A DNA stretch of 45,384 nt, taken from the NCBI GenBank assembly GCA_041687095.1, contig JAWLCQ010000020.1, forward strand, positions 1 through 45,384, in the 5' to 3' direction. The DNA comes from JAWLCQ01 sp041687095 (lineage in GTDB: Bacteria > Planctomycetota > Phycisphaerae > SM23-33). Of the stretch, positions 8,341 to 15,780 are shown one piece after another. Positions within the stretch are counted from its first letter, which is position 1, and every line of letters begins with the position of its first letter. A program made the position numbers and the translations under genes. Below the pieces are notes generated by a model that was not told the DNA's origin, ran no database searches, and saw only the letters and a program-made list of their open reading frames with translations.

Positions 8341-9093
8341 ATGACCCAAACCGGGACAGTTCGGCCGACGCGAGGGCGCGGCGGATCGTCCGCCTTCACG
8401 CTCGTCGAGCTGCTGATCGTCATGGCCATCATCTCGCTGCTGGTGTCCCTGATCCTCCCGAGCCTCAAGCGCTCGCGGGATCAGGCGGGGCTCCTGCAGT
8501 GCAAGGCCAACCTCCGCGGGCTGTCCCGGGCGGGGGCCATCTACCAGACGCTCTACCGCGACTGGCTGCCCCCGGGGCCTGTGGAGCGGGCATACTGGCC
8601 GGGCGACCCCGACCGCGGAACCCCCAACGAGGTCTACGACCGCAGCCGCATGATGTCCCCCCTGCTCTCCAGCCGCGAGGGGTGGTACGGCATGGGGCTG
8701 CTGTGGAAGGAAACGTGCCTCGACGACGGGGAGACGTACTTCTGCCCCCAGGCCGACCGGCGGGGGGGCGTGTCGCACGCGCAGGCCTGGCCGCGGTCCT
8801 TCACGCCCACGCGCAACCCCGGCGACGGGACGCTCCGCGTCCTGGTGACGTACGTGTACCGGGGGGGACTGGCGTCGCAGGTTGGCCGGGGCGACGGGAC
8901 GATCCGCGCGGGCGACCACCCCGCCACGTTGGGGCTGTTCGCCGACGACCCCGCCTACGGCCGCCTGTGGCACGAGGGCGGGTACAACGTCGCCTTCCTC
9001 GACGGGCACGTCCGCTTCCGCCGCTTCGACGCCCCCCCCGTGGCCCGCGGGGACGTGCGGGAGCTGTGGCGGGCGATGGACGCCTGGGAGTAG
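8341..9093 (+). CDS. Type II pseudopilin-like protein with H-X9-DG C-terminus
   Basis: This 250-residue protein begins with a class III prepilin signal: a basic leader, then SSA/FTLVELLIVMAIISLLVSLILPSL with Glu at +5. Ala rather than Gly sits before the cleavage site, common in planctomycete members. The C-terminus contains WHEGGYNVAFLDGHVRF, which fits His-X9-Asp-Gly exactly, the 'prepilin-type processing-associated H-X9-DG' signature. The ATG at 8341 is chosen because it gives a short 18-residue leader; an upstream in-frame start at 8269 lies in repeat DNA. It is far from the T2SS operon but is a plausible substrate of the same prepilin peptidase and platform. Its role is not established. 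Confidence 0.85.
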   Translation: MTQTGTVRPTRGRGGSSAFTLVELLIVMAIISLLVSLILPSLKRSRDQAGLLQCKANLRGLSRAGAIYQTLYRDWLPPGPVERAYWPGDPDRGTPNEVYDRSRMMSPLLSSREGWYGMGLLWKETCLDDGETYFCPQADRRGGVSHAQAWPRSFTPTRNPGDGTLRVLVTYVYRGGLASQVGRGDGTIRAGDHPATLGLFADDPAYGRLWHEGGYNVAFLDGHVRFRRFDAPPVARGDVRELWRAMDAWE

Positions 9094-9107
9094 CACGCTC
9101 GGGGGCA

Positions 9108-9124
9108 GGACCGTATCTGCGCAG
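9108..9124 (+). repeat. Copy of the ACCGTATCTGCGCA motif
   Basis: GGACCGTATCTGCGCAG shares a 15-base core with 45323-45343 and, inverted, with 121-140. The three copies lie at the left edge, right edge and here, always next to palindromic repeat DNA. Confidence 0.5.
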
Positions 9125-9151
9125 TGAACCCCGCCGCGGCACCCGGCCAGA

Positions 9152-9293
9152 GGAAGGGGAGAGAAAGGGATTACACCGATTTACGGGATTACCAGATGAG
9201 ATCATGTCCATCGGAGGTTTCGCCGAGGATAAGGACGTGCGGTTCACTCCCAATCTGTGTAATCTCTCAAATCTGCGTAATCCCCCTCTCTCC
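9152..9293. repeat. Inverted pair of GATTACG-type repeats
   Basis: The left arm (9152-9199) carries GGGGAGAGAAAGGGATTAC and more. The right arm (9248-9293) is its imperfect reverse complement, with AATCTGTG, AAATCTGCG and TAATCCCC at about 9-base period. Roughly 50 bases separate them. With the promoter at 9359 this accounts for the 422-base gap before tig; no gene is seen there. Confidence 0.75.
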
Positions 9294-9358
9294 GGCCCCA
9301 ATGACCAGACCGTACGTTGTACGCAGGAACGGCCGTGCATCCGGCACGCTCTTGTGCG

Positions 9359-9387
9359 TTGACACACCGCGATTTCGCCGGTATTGT
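9359..9387 (+). promoter_or_regulatory. Sigma-70-like promoter upstream of tig
   Basis: TTGACA (9359-9364) is followed by exactly 17 bases and TATTGT (9382-9387), about 130 bases before the tig ATG. It is the best consensus promoter in the window and would serve tig and possibly both clpP genes. Assignment is by sequence only. Confidence 0.6.
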
Positions 9388-9515
9388 GTCCCGTTCCGCT
9401 CGGCCCCCTACTACAGATTCTGAGGAACGGGCGGAATGGGAATTCACGCCGCCGGGGGCGCACCGTGTGCGTGCGCCTGGACGCGGCGAGCCCCGGAAAG
9501 AAACGAAGCAATACC

Positions 9516-10961
9516 ATGGCCGACACCGAGGACCGCAACGAGCAGCAGGACGCCGTCAACGAGCCCCAGCCCCAGGAGCAGCCCATCGAGGCGCAGGGCG
9601 AGGAGCAGCAGGACACTGGCCCCGAGGCCCAGGTGGACATTGAGGACATCGGGACCTGGAAGCGCAAGGTCACTGTCACCGTCCCCCGCGAGCGCATCGA
9701 CGCCAAGTACAACGAGATGTACGGGGAGCTGTCCACCAGCGCGCAGATCCCCGGCTTCCGCGTCGGACGCGCCCCCCGCCGCCTCATCGAGAAGCGGTTC
9801 GGCAAGGAGGTCTCGCAGGACGTCCGCAACGCCCTCGTAGGGGACGGCCTCCGCACCGCCATCGAAGACCAGAAGCTCAAGACCCTCGGGGAGCCCGACT
9901 TCGACCTCGACACCGTCACCGTCCCCGAGGAAGGCGACATGGCGTTCAGCTTTGAGGTGGAGGTCGCTCCCGAGTTCGAGCTGCCCAGCCTCGAGGGGAT
10001 CGGGGTCACGCGGCCCACGCAGGAGCTGACGGACGAGCGGGTCACCGAGATGGTCGACCGCCTCCGCCAGATGCGCGTCCGCTACGAGCCCACCGACGAG
10101 GCGACCAACGAGGGCGATGTCGTCACCGCCGACGTGAAGGTCACCGGGGAGGGCATCGAGGAAGTGAACCGCCCGGCCGTCGACCTGCGGGCCGCCCCGG
10201 GCCAGGTCGAGGGCATCCCGCTGGTGGACCTGGGCAAGGCCCTGGCGGGCAAGAGCGCGGGCGAGACGGCGACGCTCACGGTCACCGTCCCCGGGGCCCA
10301 TCCGAACGAGTCGTGGCGCGGCAAGCAGGCGACGATCGACATGACCGTCACGCAGGTCCGCCACCGCGTCCTGCCCGAACTCGACGACGAGTTCGCCAAG
10401 ACGCTGGGCTTCGACACCATGCCGGAGCTGCGGGACTACATGGCCGAGCAGGCCCGCGCCCGCGGCGAGTCGGAAATCCGCGAGTCGATGCGCGAGCAGA
10501 TCCGCGAGCACCTGCTGACGAAGACCGACTTCGAGCTGCCCGAGGGCGTCCTGGCGCGGCACACGGCGAGGATCGTCCAGCGGCGGGCGGTGGACCTGCA
10601 GATGCGCGGCGTGCCCGTCGAGCGCATCCAGGAGGACCTCGCCGAGCTGCAGGCGTCGGCGGGGGAGGAGGCGCGGCGGCAGTTGCGGCTGCAGTTCATC
10701 CTCGCCCGCATCGCGGACGATAAGGAGATCGAGGTCGGCGACATGGAGTTGAACTCCGCCGTCGCCGCCATCGCCGCCCAGTACAACCGCCGCCCCGAGC
10801 GGATGCGGCAGGAGTTGGAGCAGGACGGATCGATCCACGAACTCTACAATTCGATCCGGGAGCGCAAGGTGCTCGACGCCGTGCTGGACAAGGCGAACAT
10901 CAGCACCATGGAAGACACCGCCGCCGCAACCGAGGGCGAAGGCAGCCCCGAGCAGGCCTGA
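9516..10961 (+). CDS. tig: Trigger factor, ribosome-associated chaperone and peptidyl-prolyl isomerase
   Basis: This 481-residue cytosolic chaperone binds the ribosome exit tunnel and nascent chains. An acidic, Gln-rich extension (about residues 2-45) precedes the ribosome-binding domain, which begins TWKRKVTVTVPRERIDAKYN. The family signature GFRVGRAPRRLIEKRFG (canonical GFRxGKxP) follows at about residue 80. A central FKBP-like region covers about 190-290, and a long helical C-terminal chaperone domain ends near 460. The ATG at 9516 is used; upstream in-frame codons from 9384 run through non-native sequence. The two clpP genes downstream match the common tig-clpP neighbourhood. Other than the acidic extension, the length is normal. 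Confidence 0.92.
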   Translation: MADTEDRNEQQDAVNEPQPQEQPIEAQGEEQQDTGPEAQVDIEDIGTWKRKVTVTVPRERIDAKYNEMYGELSTSAQIPGFRVGRAPRRLIEKRFGKEVSQDVRNALVGDGLRTAIEDQKLKTLGEPDFDLDTVTVPEEGDMAFSFEVEVAPEFELPSLEGIGVTRPTQELTDERVTEMVDRLRQMRVRYEPTDEATNEGDVVTADVKVTGEGIEEVNRPAVDLRAAPGQVEGIPLVDLGKALAGKSAGETATLTVTVPGAHPNESWRGKQATIDMTVTQVRHRVLPELDDEFAKTLGFDTMPELRDYMAEQARARGESEIRESMREQIREHLLTKTDFELPEGVLARHTARIVQRRAVDLQMRGVPVERIQEDLAELQASAGEEARRQLRLQFILARIADDKEIEVGDMELNSAVAAIAAQYNRRPERMRQELEQDGSIHELYNSIRERKVLDAVLDKANISTMEDTAAATEGEGSPEQA

Positions 10962-10991
10962 GCGGCGGCACGCGATGAAGTGAGACGGTTC

Positions 10992-11080
10992 TCACCGCAG
11001 GGAACGCGAAGAGCGCAGGCCGGCGCGAGGATGGGATGATCCTCCCGCGCCCGCGGCGATTCCCTCGTTCCCTGCGGTGA
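10992..11080. repeat. Inverted repeat between tig and clpP
   Basis: TCACCGCAGGGAACG (10992-11006) and its exact reverse complement (11066-11080) flank about 59 bases. This 15-bp stem belongs to the ACCGCAG/CTGCGGT group also found at 12431-12520 and 34786-34861. It could attenuate or stabilise mRNA between tig and clpP. Confidence 0.75.
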
Positions 11081-11104
11081 TCTTTCCTCGATGGGAGCAA
11101 AGCA

Positions 11105-11725
11105 ATGGACTGGAATATGCGACCCCACGCCCAGTACCGCAGCGACTACGCCTTGCGGCGAGAGATGACCCTGGAGGAACGCCTCGCCGAGGAACGCATC
11201 GTGTTCCTCTGGGGCGAGATCCACCCCGGATCGGCCGGGTCGCTCATCATGCGGCTGCTGGAGCTGCAGGCGAAGCATTCCGACCGCGACGTGAGCCTGT
11301 ACATCAATTCGCCTGGCGGGTCGGTGGACGACACGCTGGCGATCTACGACACGATGCAGTTCATGAGTTGCGACGTCGCCACCTACTGCGTGGGCCAGGC
11401 GGCGAGCGGGGCGGCGATGATCCTGGCGTCCGGGACCAAGGGCAAGCGCTACGCCCTGCCCCACAGCAAGGTCATGGTCCACCAGCCCTGGGGCGGGGTC
11501 ACCGGGCAGGCCGCCGACATCGCCATCCAGGCCGAGGAGATCCTCAAGGCCAAGCGGCTGCTCAACGAGCTGATGGCCAAGCACACCGGGCGCCCCGTCG
11601 ACCAGATCGCCGAGGAGACCGAGCGCGATCGGTACATGACGGCCAACGAGGCGATGGCGTACGGGATCGTGGACGAGATCGTGGAAACCGCCCGCGCCTC
11701 GGGCACCGTCAAGCCCGCCAAGTAG
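11105..11725 (+). CDS. clpP: ATP-dependent Clp protease proteolytic subunit, first copy
   Basis: This 206-residue serine peptidase subunit of the Clp complex has a complete triad. Ser is in VGQAASGAAMI, His in KVMVHQPWGG, and Asp in TERDRYMTANEAMAYG (aligned with Asp185 of E. coli ClpP). YINSPGGSVDDTLAIYDTMQ is the oxyanion/handle region. GGGAG lies 7 bases before the ATG. A second, different clpP starts 22 bases after the stop, so the two are co-transcribed. Unlike many ClpP sequences it has Gly rather than Met after the active Ser. No clpX or clpA lies in the window. Confidence 0.93.
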   Translation: MDWNMRPHAQYRSDYALRREMTLEERLAEERIVFLWGEIHPGSAGSLIMRLLELQAKHSDRDVSLYINSPGGSVDDTLAIYDTMQFMSCDVATYCVGQAASGAAMILASGTKGKRYALPHSKVMVHQPWGGVTGQAADIAIQAEEILKAKRLLNELMAKHTGRPVDQIAEETERDRYMTANEAMAYGIVDEIVETARASGTVKPAK

Positions 11726-11747
11726 GCACCGAAGGGAGTCGCACCCC

Positions 11748-12392
11748 ATGGCAGACAATCAGCACCTGATCCCCTACGTCATCGAGAAGAGCGGGCGCGG
11801 AGAGCGCAGCTACGACATCTACTCCCGCCTCCTGCGGGACCGCATCCTCTTCGTCGGGACCGCCATCGACGACGAGGTCGCCAACGTCGTCATCGCCCAG
11901 CTCCTGTTCCTCAGCAACGACGACCCCCACGCCGAGATCTCCATGTACGTCAACTCCCCGGGCGGGAGCGTGTCGGCGGGGATGGCGATCTACGACACCA
12001 TGCAGTTCGTCCGCCCGACCGTGGCGACCTACTGCGTGGGCATGGCGGCGTCGATGGGCGCGGTCCTCCTGTGCGGGGGCGCCAAGGGCAAACGCTACTG
12101 CCTGCCCAACTCCCGCGTCCTCATCCACCAGCCCCTGATCCGCGGGGTCCTCACCGGGCCCGCGACCGAGCTGGACATCGAGGCCCGCGAGATCATCCGC
12201 CTCCGCAAGAGCATCTACCAGATCCTCGCCCGCGACACCGGCCAGCCCGAGCCCACCATCGAGCGCGACTGCGACCGCAACAAGTGGCTCGACGCGGAGG
12301 AGGCGGTGGGCTACGGCTGCGTGGACAAGATCCTCCAGCACATGCCCGACATGCCCCCCCGCCCGCGCGACGAGGGCGTGGACCGCGAGTAG
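11748..12392 (+). CDS. clpP: ClpP paralogue with Asn at the catalytic Asp position
   Basis: This 214-residue paralogue retains Ser (VGMAASMGAVLL) and His (RVLIHQPLIRG). By alignment on the conserved EEA-x-x-YG segment, the third triad residue is Asn: CDRNKWLDAEEAVGYG here against TERDRxxSAxEAxxYG. YVNSPGGSVSAGMAIYDTMQ is conserved. The start has GAAGGGAG 9 bases upstream. Listeria ClpP1 is a known precedent with Asn at this position, acting mainly in mixed complexes with a normal ClpP. A hetero-oligomer with the upstream ClpP is therefore a reasonable inference. Confidence 0.9.
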   Translation: MADNQHLIPYVIEKSGRGERSYDIYSRLLRDRILFVGTAIDDEVANVVIAQLLFLSNDDPHAEISMYVNSPGGSVSAGMAIYDTMQFVRPTVATYCVGMAASMGAVLLCGGAKGKRYCLPNSRVLIHQPLIRGVLTGPATELDIEAREIIRLRKSIYQILARDTGQPEPTIERDCDRNKWLDAEEAVGYGCVDKILQHMPDMPPRPRDEGVDRE

Positions 12393-12430
12393 CGGCGGGC
12401 GACCGCCGAGAGGCGAGTTCAACGCTTCCT

Positions 12431-12520
12431 GCACCGCAAAGGCCGCGAAGGCCGCAACGGGAACGGATCCCACCGCCAAGGATCCACTCCCCTTCGCGTC
12501 CTTCGCGGTCCTTGCGGTGC
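12431..12520. repeat. Inverted repeat of about 9-base-period units after clpP
   Basis: The left arm (12431-12451, CACCGCAAAGG then CCGCGAAGG) pairs imperfectly with the right arm (12491-12520, CCTTCGCGTCC, TTCGCGG, TCCTTGCGGTGC). Two GGATCC sites lie between. It occupies most of the 220-base gap between clpP and the lipoprotein; nothing else is seen there. Confidence 0.7.
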
Positions 12521-12612
12521 GTGGTGAAGCAGTCTCGGGGCGTCCGTCCGGCGCCCGGGGACGCCGGACGTTACGACGGGCCATCGGGGCCCGCGGGACA
12601 TGGGGAACGCAC

Positions 12613-13305
12613 ATGAGGATCCATCGCCTGGACATCCGCGGACGGGACCGGGACCGTCGGACGCCTCTCACCCTGCGGGCGGCCGCGCCCGCCCTGCTGC
12701 TCCTGGCGCTGCTCGTTGGCTGCGGCCCCAGCCAGGAACTCCTCGACGCCCGCGCCGACCTCCGCGACGCCGCCGACCGCATCGAGACCCTCCGCCAGGA
12801 AAACGTCGAACTCCAGAACCAGATCTTCGACCTCCAGCAGCTCGTGCAGCGGCTCCGCGGCTTGGAGGACAAGCGGATGGAGTACCTCTTCCTTACCGAA
12901 CGCATCAGCCTCGGGAGGTTCACCGGCGGGGTCGACACCGACGACACCCCCGGGGACGACGTCATCCGCGCCCTCCTCCAGCCGATCGACCAGCACGGCA
13001 GCCCGCTCAAGGCGGCCGGGGAGATCACCGTGGAGGTGTACGACCTGGACCGCGAGCCCCCGGACCACCGCATCTGCCGCCGCACCATCCCCCCCGCCGA
13101 AGCCAGCACGTACTGGTCCGGGGGGTTCCTCACCAGCCACTACGCCATCGACTGCCCCCTCCCCCCCGACCAGCGCAACCCCCAACTGACCGTCCGCGCC
13201 GTCTTCGTGGAATACCTCACGGGCAACCGCTTCACCGACCAGAGGACCGTGGACATCACCCTCACCCCCACCCCCCTCCCCGCAACGCAACCGGCGGCGG
13301 ATTGA
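12613..13305 (+). CDS. Coiled-coil lipoprotein of unknown function
   Basis: This 230-residue protein has a basic start, a hydrophobic segment and a lipobox (ALLLLALLVGC, Cys at about residue 37), so it is predicted to be lipid-anchored. A heptad-rich coiled coil follows (RADLRDAADRIETLRQ, then ENVELQNQIFDLQQLVQRL). The last 130 residues form a predicted beta domain (DQHGSPLKAAGEITVEVYDL, then QLTVRAVFVEYLTG). GGGGA 6 bases upstream supports the ATG at 12613. The beta domain resembles in layout the lipoprotein downstream of gspD at 18873-19622 (DIDADSRPDG..., LTVKLYEG, VTLLAEYL), suggesting distant paralogy. Function is unknown; the gene converges on the DUF4159 gene. Confidence 0.75.
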   Translation: MRIHRLDIRGRDRDRRTPLTLRAAAPALLLLALLVGCGPSQELLDARADLRDAADRIETLRQENVELQNQIFDLQQLVQRLRGLEDKRMEYLFLTERISLGRFTGGVDTDDTPGDDVIRALLQPIDQHGSPLKAAGEITVEVYDLDREPPDHRICRRTIPPAEASTYWSGGFLTSHYAIDCPLPPDQRNPQLTVRAVFVEYLTGNRFTDQRTVDITLTPTPLPATQPAAD

Positions 13306-13324
13306 CGCCCCGGCGCTCCTCCCG

Positions 13325-13357
13325 CGCGCACGGCTGCGCTGCGCTTCGCCGTGCGCG
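13325..13357. terminator. Hairpin between convergent genes, possible bidirectional terminator
   Basis: CGCGCACGGC and GCCGTGCGCG form a perfect 10-bp stem with a 13-base loop in the 106-base gap between convergent genes. There is no T-run, so a Rho-independent role is uncertain. Confidence 0.45.
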
Positions 13358-13386
13358 CCCTACTGAAGCTGCGCCCTACTGAAGCT
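13355..13386. repeat. 16-bp perfect tandem duplication
   Basis: GCGCCCTACTGAAGCT occurs twice back to back immediately after the hairpin, followed by a partial third GCGC. It looks like a recent local slippage duplication. Confidence 0.8.
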
Positions 13387-13411
13387 GCGCTTCGCCGGGC
13401 GCGCCCTGCTG

Positions 13412-15754
13412 CTACTGCTCTCCCGCCGCCGTCTGGGCCGGGGGGGCGGCGGGCTGGGTGGCGGCGGCCTGGACCTTGCTGTCCACGAAGAGCTGCAGCA
13501 CGATATTCGCCGCGATGTCCCGCGCGGGCGAGGGAAGGTAGCTCATGGCCCCGTGCCCGGCGTGGCCGTCGAGCGTGTCGTGCACGCCGTAGCGCCCGTA
13601 GATGGCGACGATCCGGCGGTCGCGCTCGAAGACCTCCAACTGCAGGTCCTGCACGGGCTTGGAATCGTACTTGATCCACCCCCCCGTTCGTTCGAGCTTG
13701 CGCTGGTTGAGGTTGGGCCCGCGGAAGTCCCCGCACTTGCCCGTCATGAGCGTGCCATCCGGGTTCGCCAGGCCGCTGGAAACGGGCTCGTTGGCGAACA
13801 GGTCGTCGAACATCTTCCGGGCGGACTTGTGGAAGTCGCTCGAACCCCCCACCGCGTTGACGAACAGCGTCCCGCCGCCGTTGAGGTACATCCGCAGGGC
13901 GGCAAGTTCCTTCTCGGACAGCTCGAACTCCCGCGAGCCCGTCATCCACAGGATGTGATAGCCCTGCAGATCGATGAGGTTCAGCGGCACCCCGCGAGTG
14001 AGGTCGATCGCCGCCCGATTCTCCGCCGTCAGCTTGTCAGAGATGTACTGCAGCGCGTGGGGCTGCGAGGACCAGTTGCCCCCGTGCCTCACCCACCCGA
14101 CCTTGATGCGGTGGTCGATCCGCTCGCCCTTGCCCGCGAACACCGGGCGCATCCGCGACCGCATGGGGTTCCCGCCCGTGGCGTAGAAGAAGAAGTTCCC
14201 TCCGAGCTGGTAGTCCACCTCCCCGGTGCGGCGGGCGTACTTCTGCCAGGACTCGCAGATGTCCCGCTCGCAGAGGATCGCCAGCAGCCGCGTGCCGTCC
14301 GACACGCCCCACGTCGGGGCGGTCCTGTCGCCCAGCGGGATCTCATGCTTGACGGTGTAGATGGGGTGGTCGGCGGGGAGCTTCTCGAGGCGGTAGTGCT
14401 CCGGGACGCCCTCCCGCTGGGACGCGAACAGATCGCCCAGGCCGGCCTTGACGGACTCGATGAACTTGCTGGAGCGGTTGGTGGCGATGAACAGCAGCGT
14501 CCCGCCCCGCAGGGAGTACTCGCGGAGCTTGTCCCAGTCGTCCTTCGTGAACGTCAGCGCGTCGATGCCCGTGACGAGCAGCAGCGGGGCGTCGAGCATC
14601 TCCTGGACGTCGTCGGTGATCTTCACGACCTGCCAGCGCATCTGCTGCTCGTACTCGCGGCGCATGTACTCGGTGAAGCGGGGCACGTCGCGGTCGTAGT
14701 AGTTCCAGTTCTTCGCGTCCCCATGCTCGAGCTTGTTGAACGTCAGCGGGATCCGCCCGCGGGCGAGGAAGATCAGCTCGAAGCAGGCCCGCACGTCGGC
14801 GCCCCACTGGCCCTTGTACTGGCGGCCGTAGGGGTTGGGCCTGCAGATGACGTCCGCCCCCTCCTTGAACCAGTCCATCGTGCCAATGAACTTCTGCCCC
14901 GACGCCATCCCCATCCGCTGCACGCAGAACGCCAGGTACTCATCGTCGATGTAGTTCTTCTTGAGGTTCTCCACCAGGTAGCCCCAGCCCTTGTCCAGTT
15001 CGTCCTGGTACTTGTAGCGGGAGGCGGCGAGGGAGGTGATGTCGCGGCAGACGAACAGCGACGCCAGGGCCGCCGACGTCATCGAGTTCGTGGACCCGCC
15101 CGCGACGCCCTTGATGCCCGCGTACGTCCAGCCGCGGTCGGGCTGCTGGCGGGAGATCCAGGTGGACTCGACCTTGCGGATGATGCCCTGGGGGACCTCG
15201 ATCCCGGCGCGGTCGGCCTCCCAGAGGGCGAGGAGGGCGAACTGCGAGCAGGAGTTGTCCCCGTCGCGCTCCGCCCCGCCATACCCCCACGACCCATAGG
15301 TGTTGGCCTTCTTGGTGAGCCACTCCACGTCCTTGCGGAGCGTATCGAGGTACAGCGGGACGCTGTCCTTCACCGCGTGGACCGCGAGGGACAGGGCGAT
15401 GGTGCGGACGGACCGGATGTAGGTGTTGTTGGTCTCGACCGCGCAGAGCGCCTCGAGCCCGCGCTTGACGTTCTCGTCCTGCGCTTCGAGCCCGGCCTCC
15501 TGCAGCGCGAACAGCGCCAGGGCGGTCGTCCCCGCGTGCACGCCCTGCGTGAAGCCCCCCTGCTGCTGGTGCCAGTGGTGGTGCGGCCAGAGCCCGCTCT
15601 GCCCGTTCTGCCGCGCCAGGACGAAGCGCGAGATCTCCTCGATCACGCGGTCCACGTCCTCGTCCGTCGTCTCGCGGGGGGCCACCTGGCCCATCGCGGC
15701 CGAACTCGTCAGGAGCCCCGCCAGAAGCAGTGCTGCCCAAACTCCGGTACGCAT
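13412..15754 (-). CDS. Secreted DUF4159 protein with terpene-cyclase-like N-terminal barrel
   Basis: This 780-residue protein has a signal peptide (WAALLLAGLLTSSAAMGQ). The first 330 residues resemble squalene-hopene cyclase/prenyltransferase-like helical repeats (GLWPHHHWHQQQ, TYGSWGYGG, DRGWTYAGIKG). Two DUF4159-like modules follow. The first has APLLLVTGIDALTF and LREYSLRGGTLLFIATN (about 400-450). The second has GYHILWMTGSREFELSEKEL and LRMYLNGGGTLFVNAVGG (about 600-650). GGAGGAG sits about 5 bases before the ATG at 15754. It follows the TPR gene by 26 bases and lies at the 3' end of the minus-strand set that begins at gspE. An enzymatic role is not established; the cyclase catalytic DxDD is not visible. 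Confidence 0.75.
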   Translation of the reverse strand: MRTGVWAALLLAGLLTSSAAMGQVAPRETTDEDVDRVIEEISRFVLARQNGQSGLWPHHHWHQQQGGFTQGVHAGTTALALFALQEAGLEAQDENVKRGLEALCAVETNNTYIRSVRTIALSLAVHAVKDSVPLYLDTLRKDVEWLTKKANTYGSWGYGGAERDGDNSCSQFALLALWEADRAGIEVPQGIIRKVESTWISRQQPDRGWTYAGIKGVAGGSTNSMTSAALASLFVCRDITSLAASRYKYQDELDKGWGYLVENLKKNYIDDEYLAFCVQRMGMASGQKFIGTMDWFKEGADVICRPNPYGRQYKGQWGADVRACFELIFLARGRIPLTFNKLEHGDAKNWNYYDRDVPRFTEYMRREYEQQMRWQVVKITDDVQEMLDAPLLLVTGIDALTFTKDDWDKLREYSLRGGTLLFIATNRSSKFIESVKAGLGDLFASQREGVPEHYRLEKLPADHPIYTVKHEIPLGDRTAPTWGVSDGTRLLAILCERDICESWQKYARRTGEVDYQLGGNFFFYATGGNPMRSRMRPVFAGKGERIDHRIKVGWVRHGGNWSSQPHALQYISDKLTAENRAAIDLTRGVPLNLIDLQGYHILWMTGSREFELSEKELAALRMYLNGGGTLFVNAVGGSSDFHKSARKMFDDLFANEPVSSGLANPDGTLMTGKCGDFRGPNLNQRKLERTGGWIKYDSKPVQDLQLEVFERDRRIVAIYGRYGVHDTLDGHAGHGAMSYLPSPARDIAANIVLQLFVDSKVQAAATQPAAPPAQTAAGEQ

Positions 15755-15780
15755 GGCGTCTCCTCCTTCGCGGCTGCGGG

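Noticed and set aside
13325..13357. Firm Rho-independent terminator
   Set aside because: The stem is perfect but no T-rich tract follows on either strand, so it is listed only as a possible terminator.
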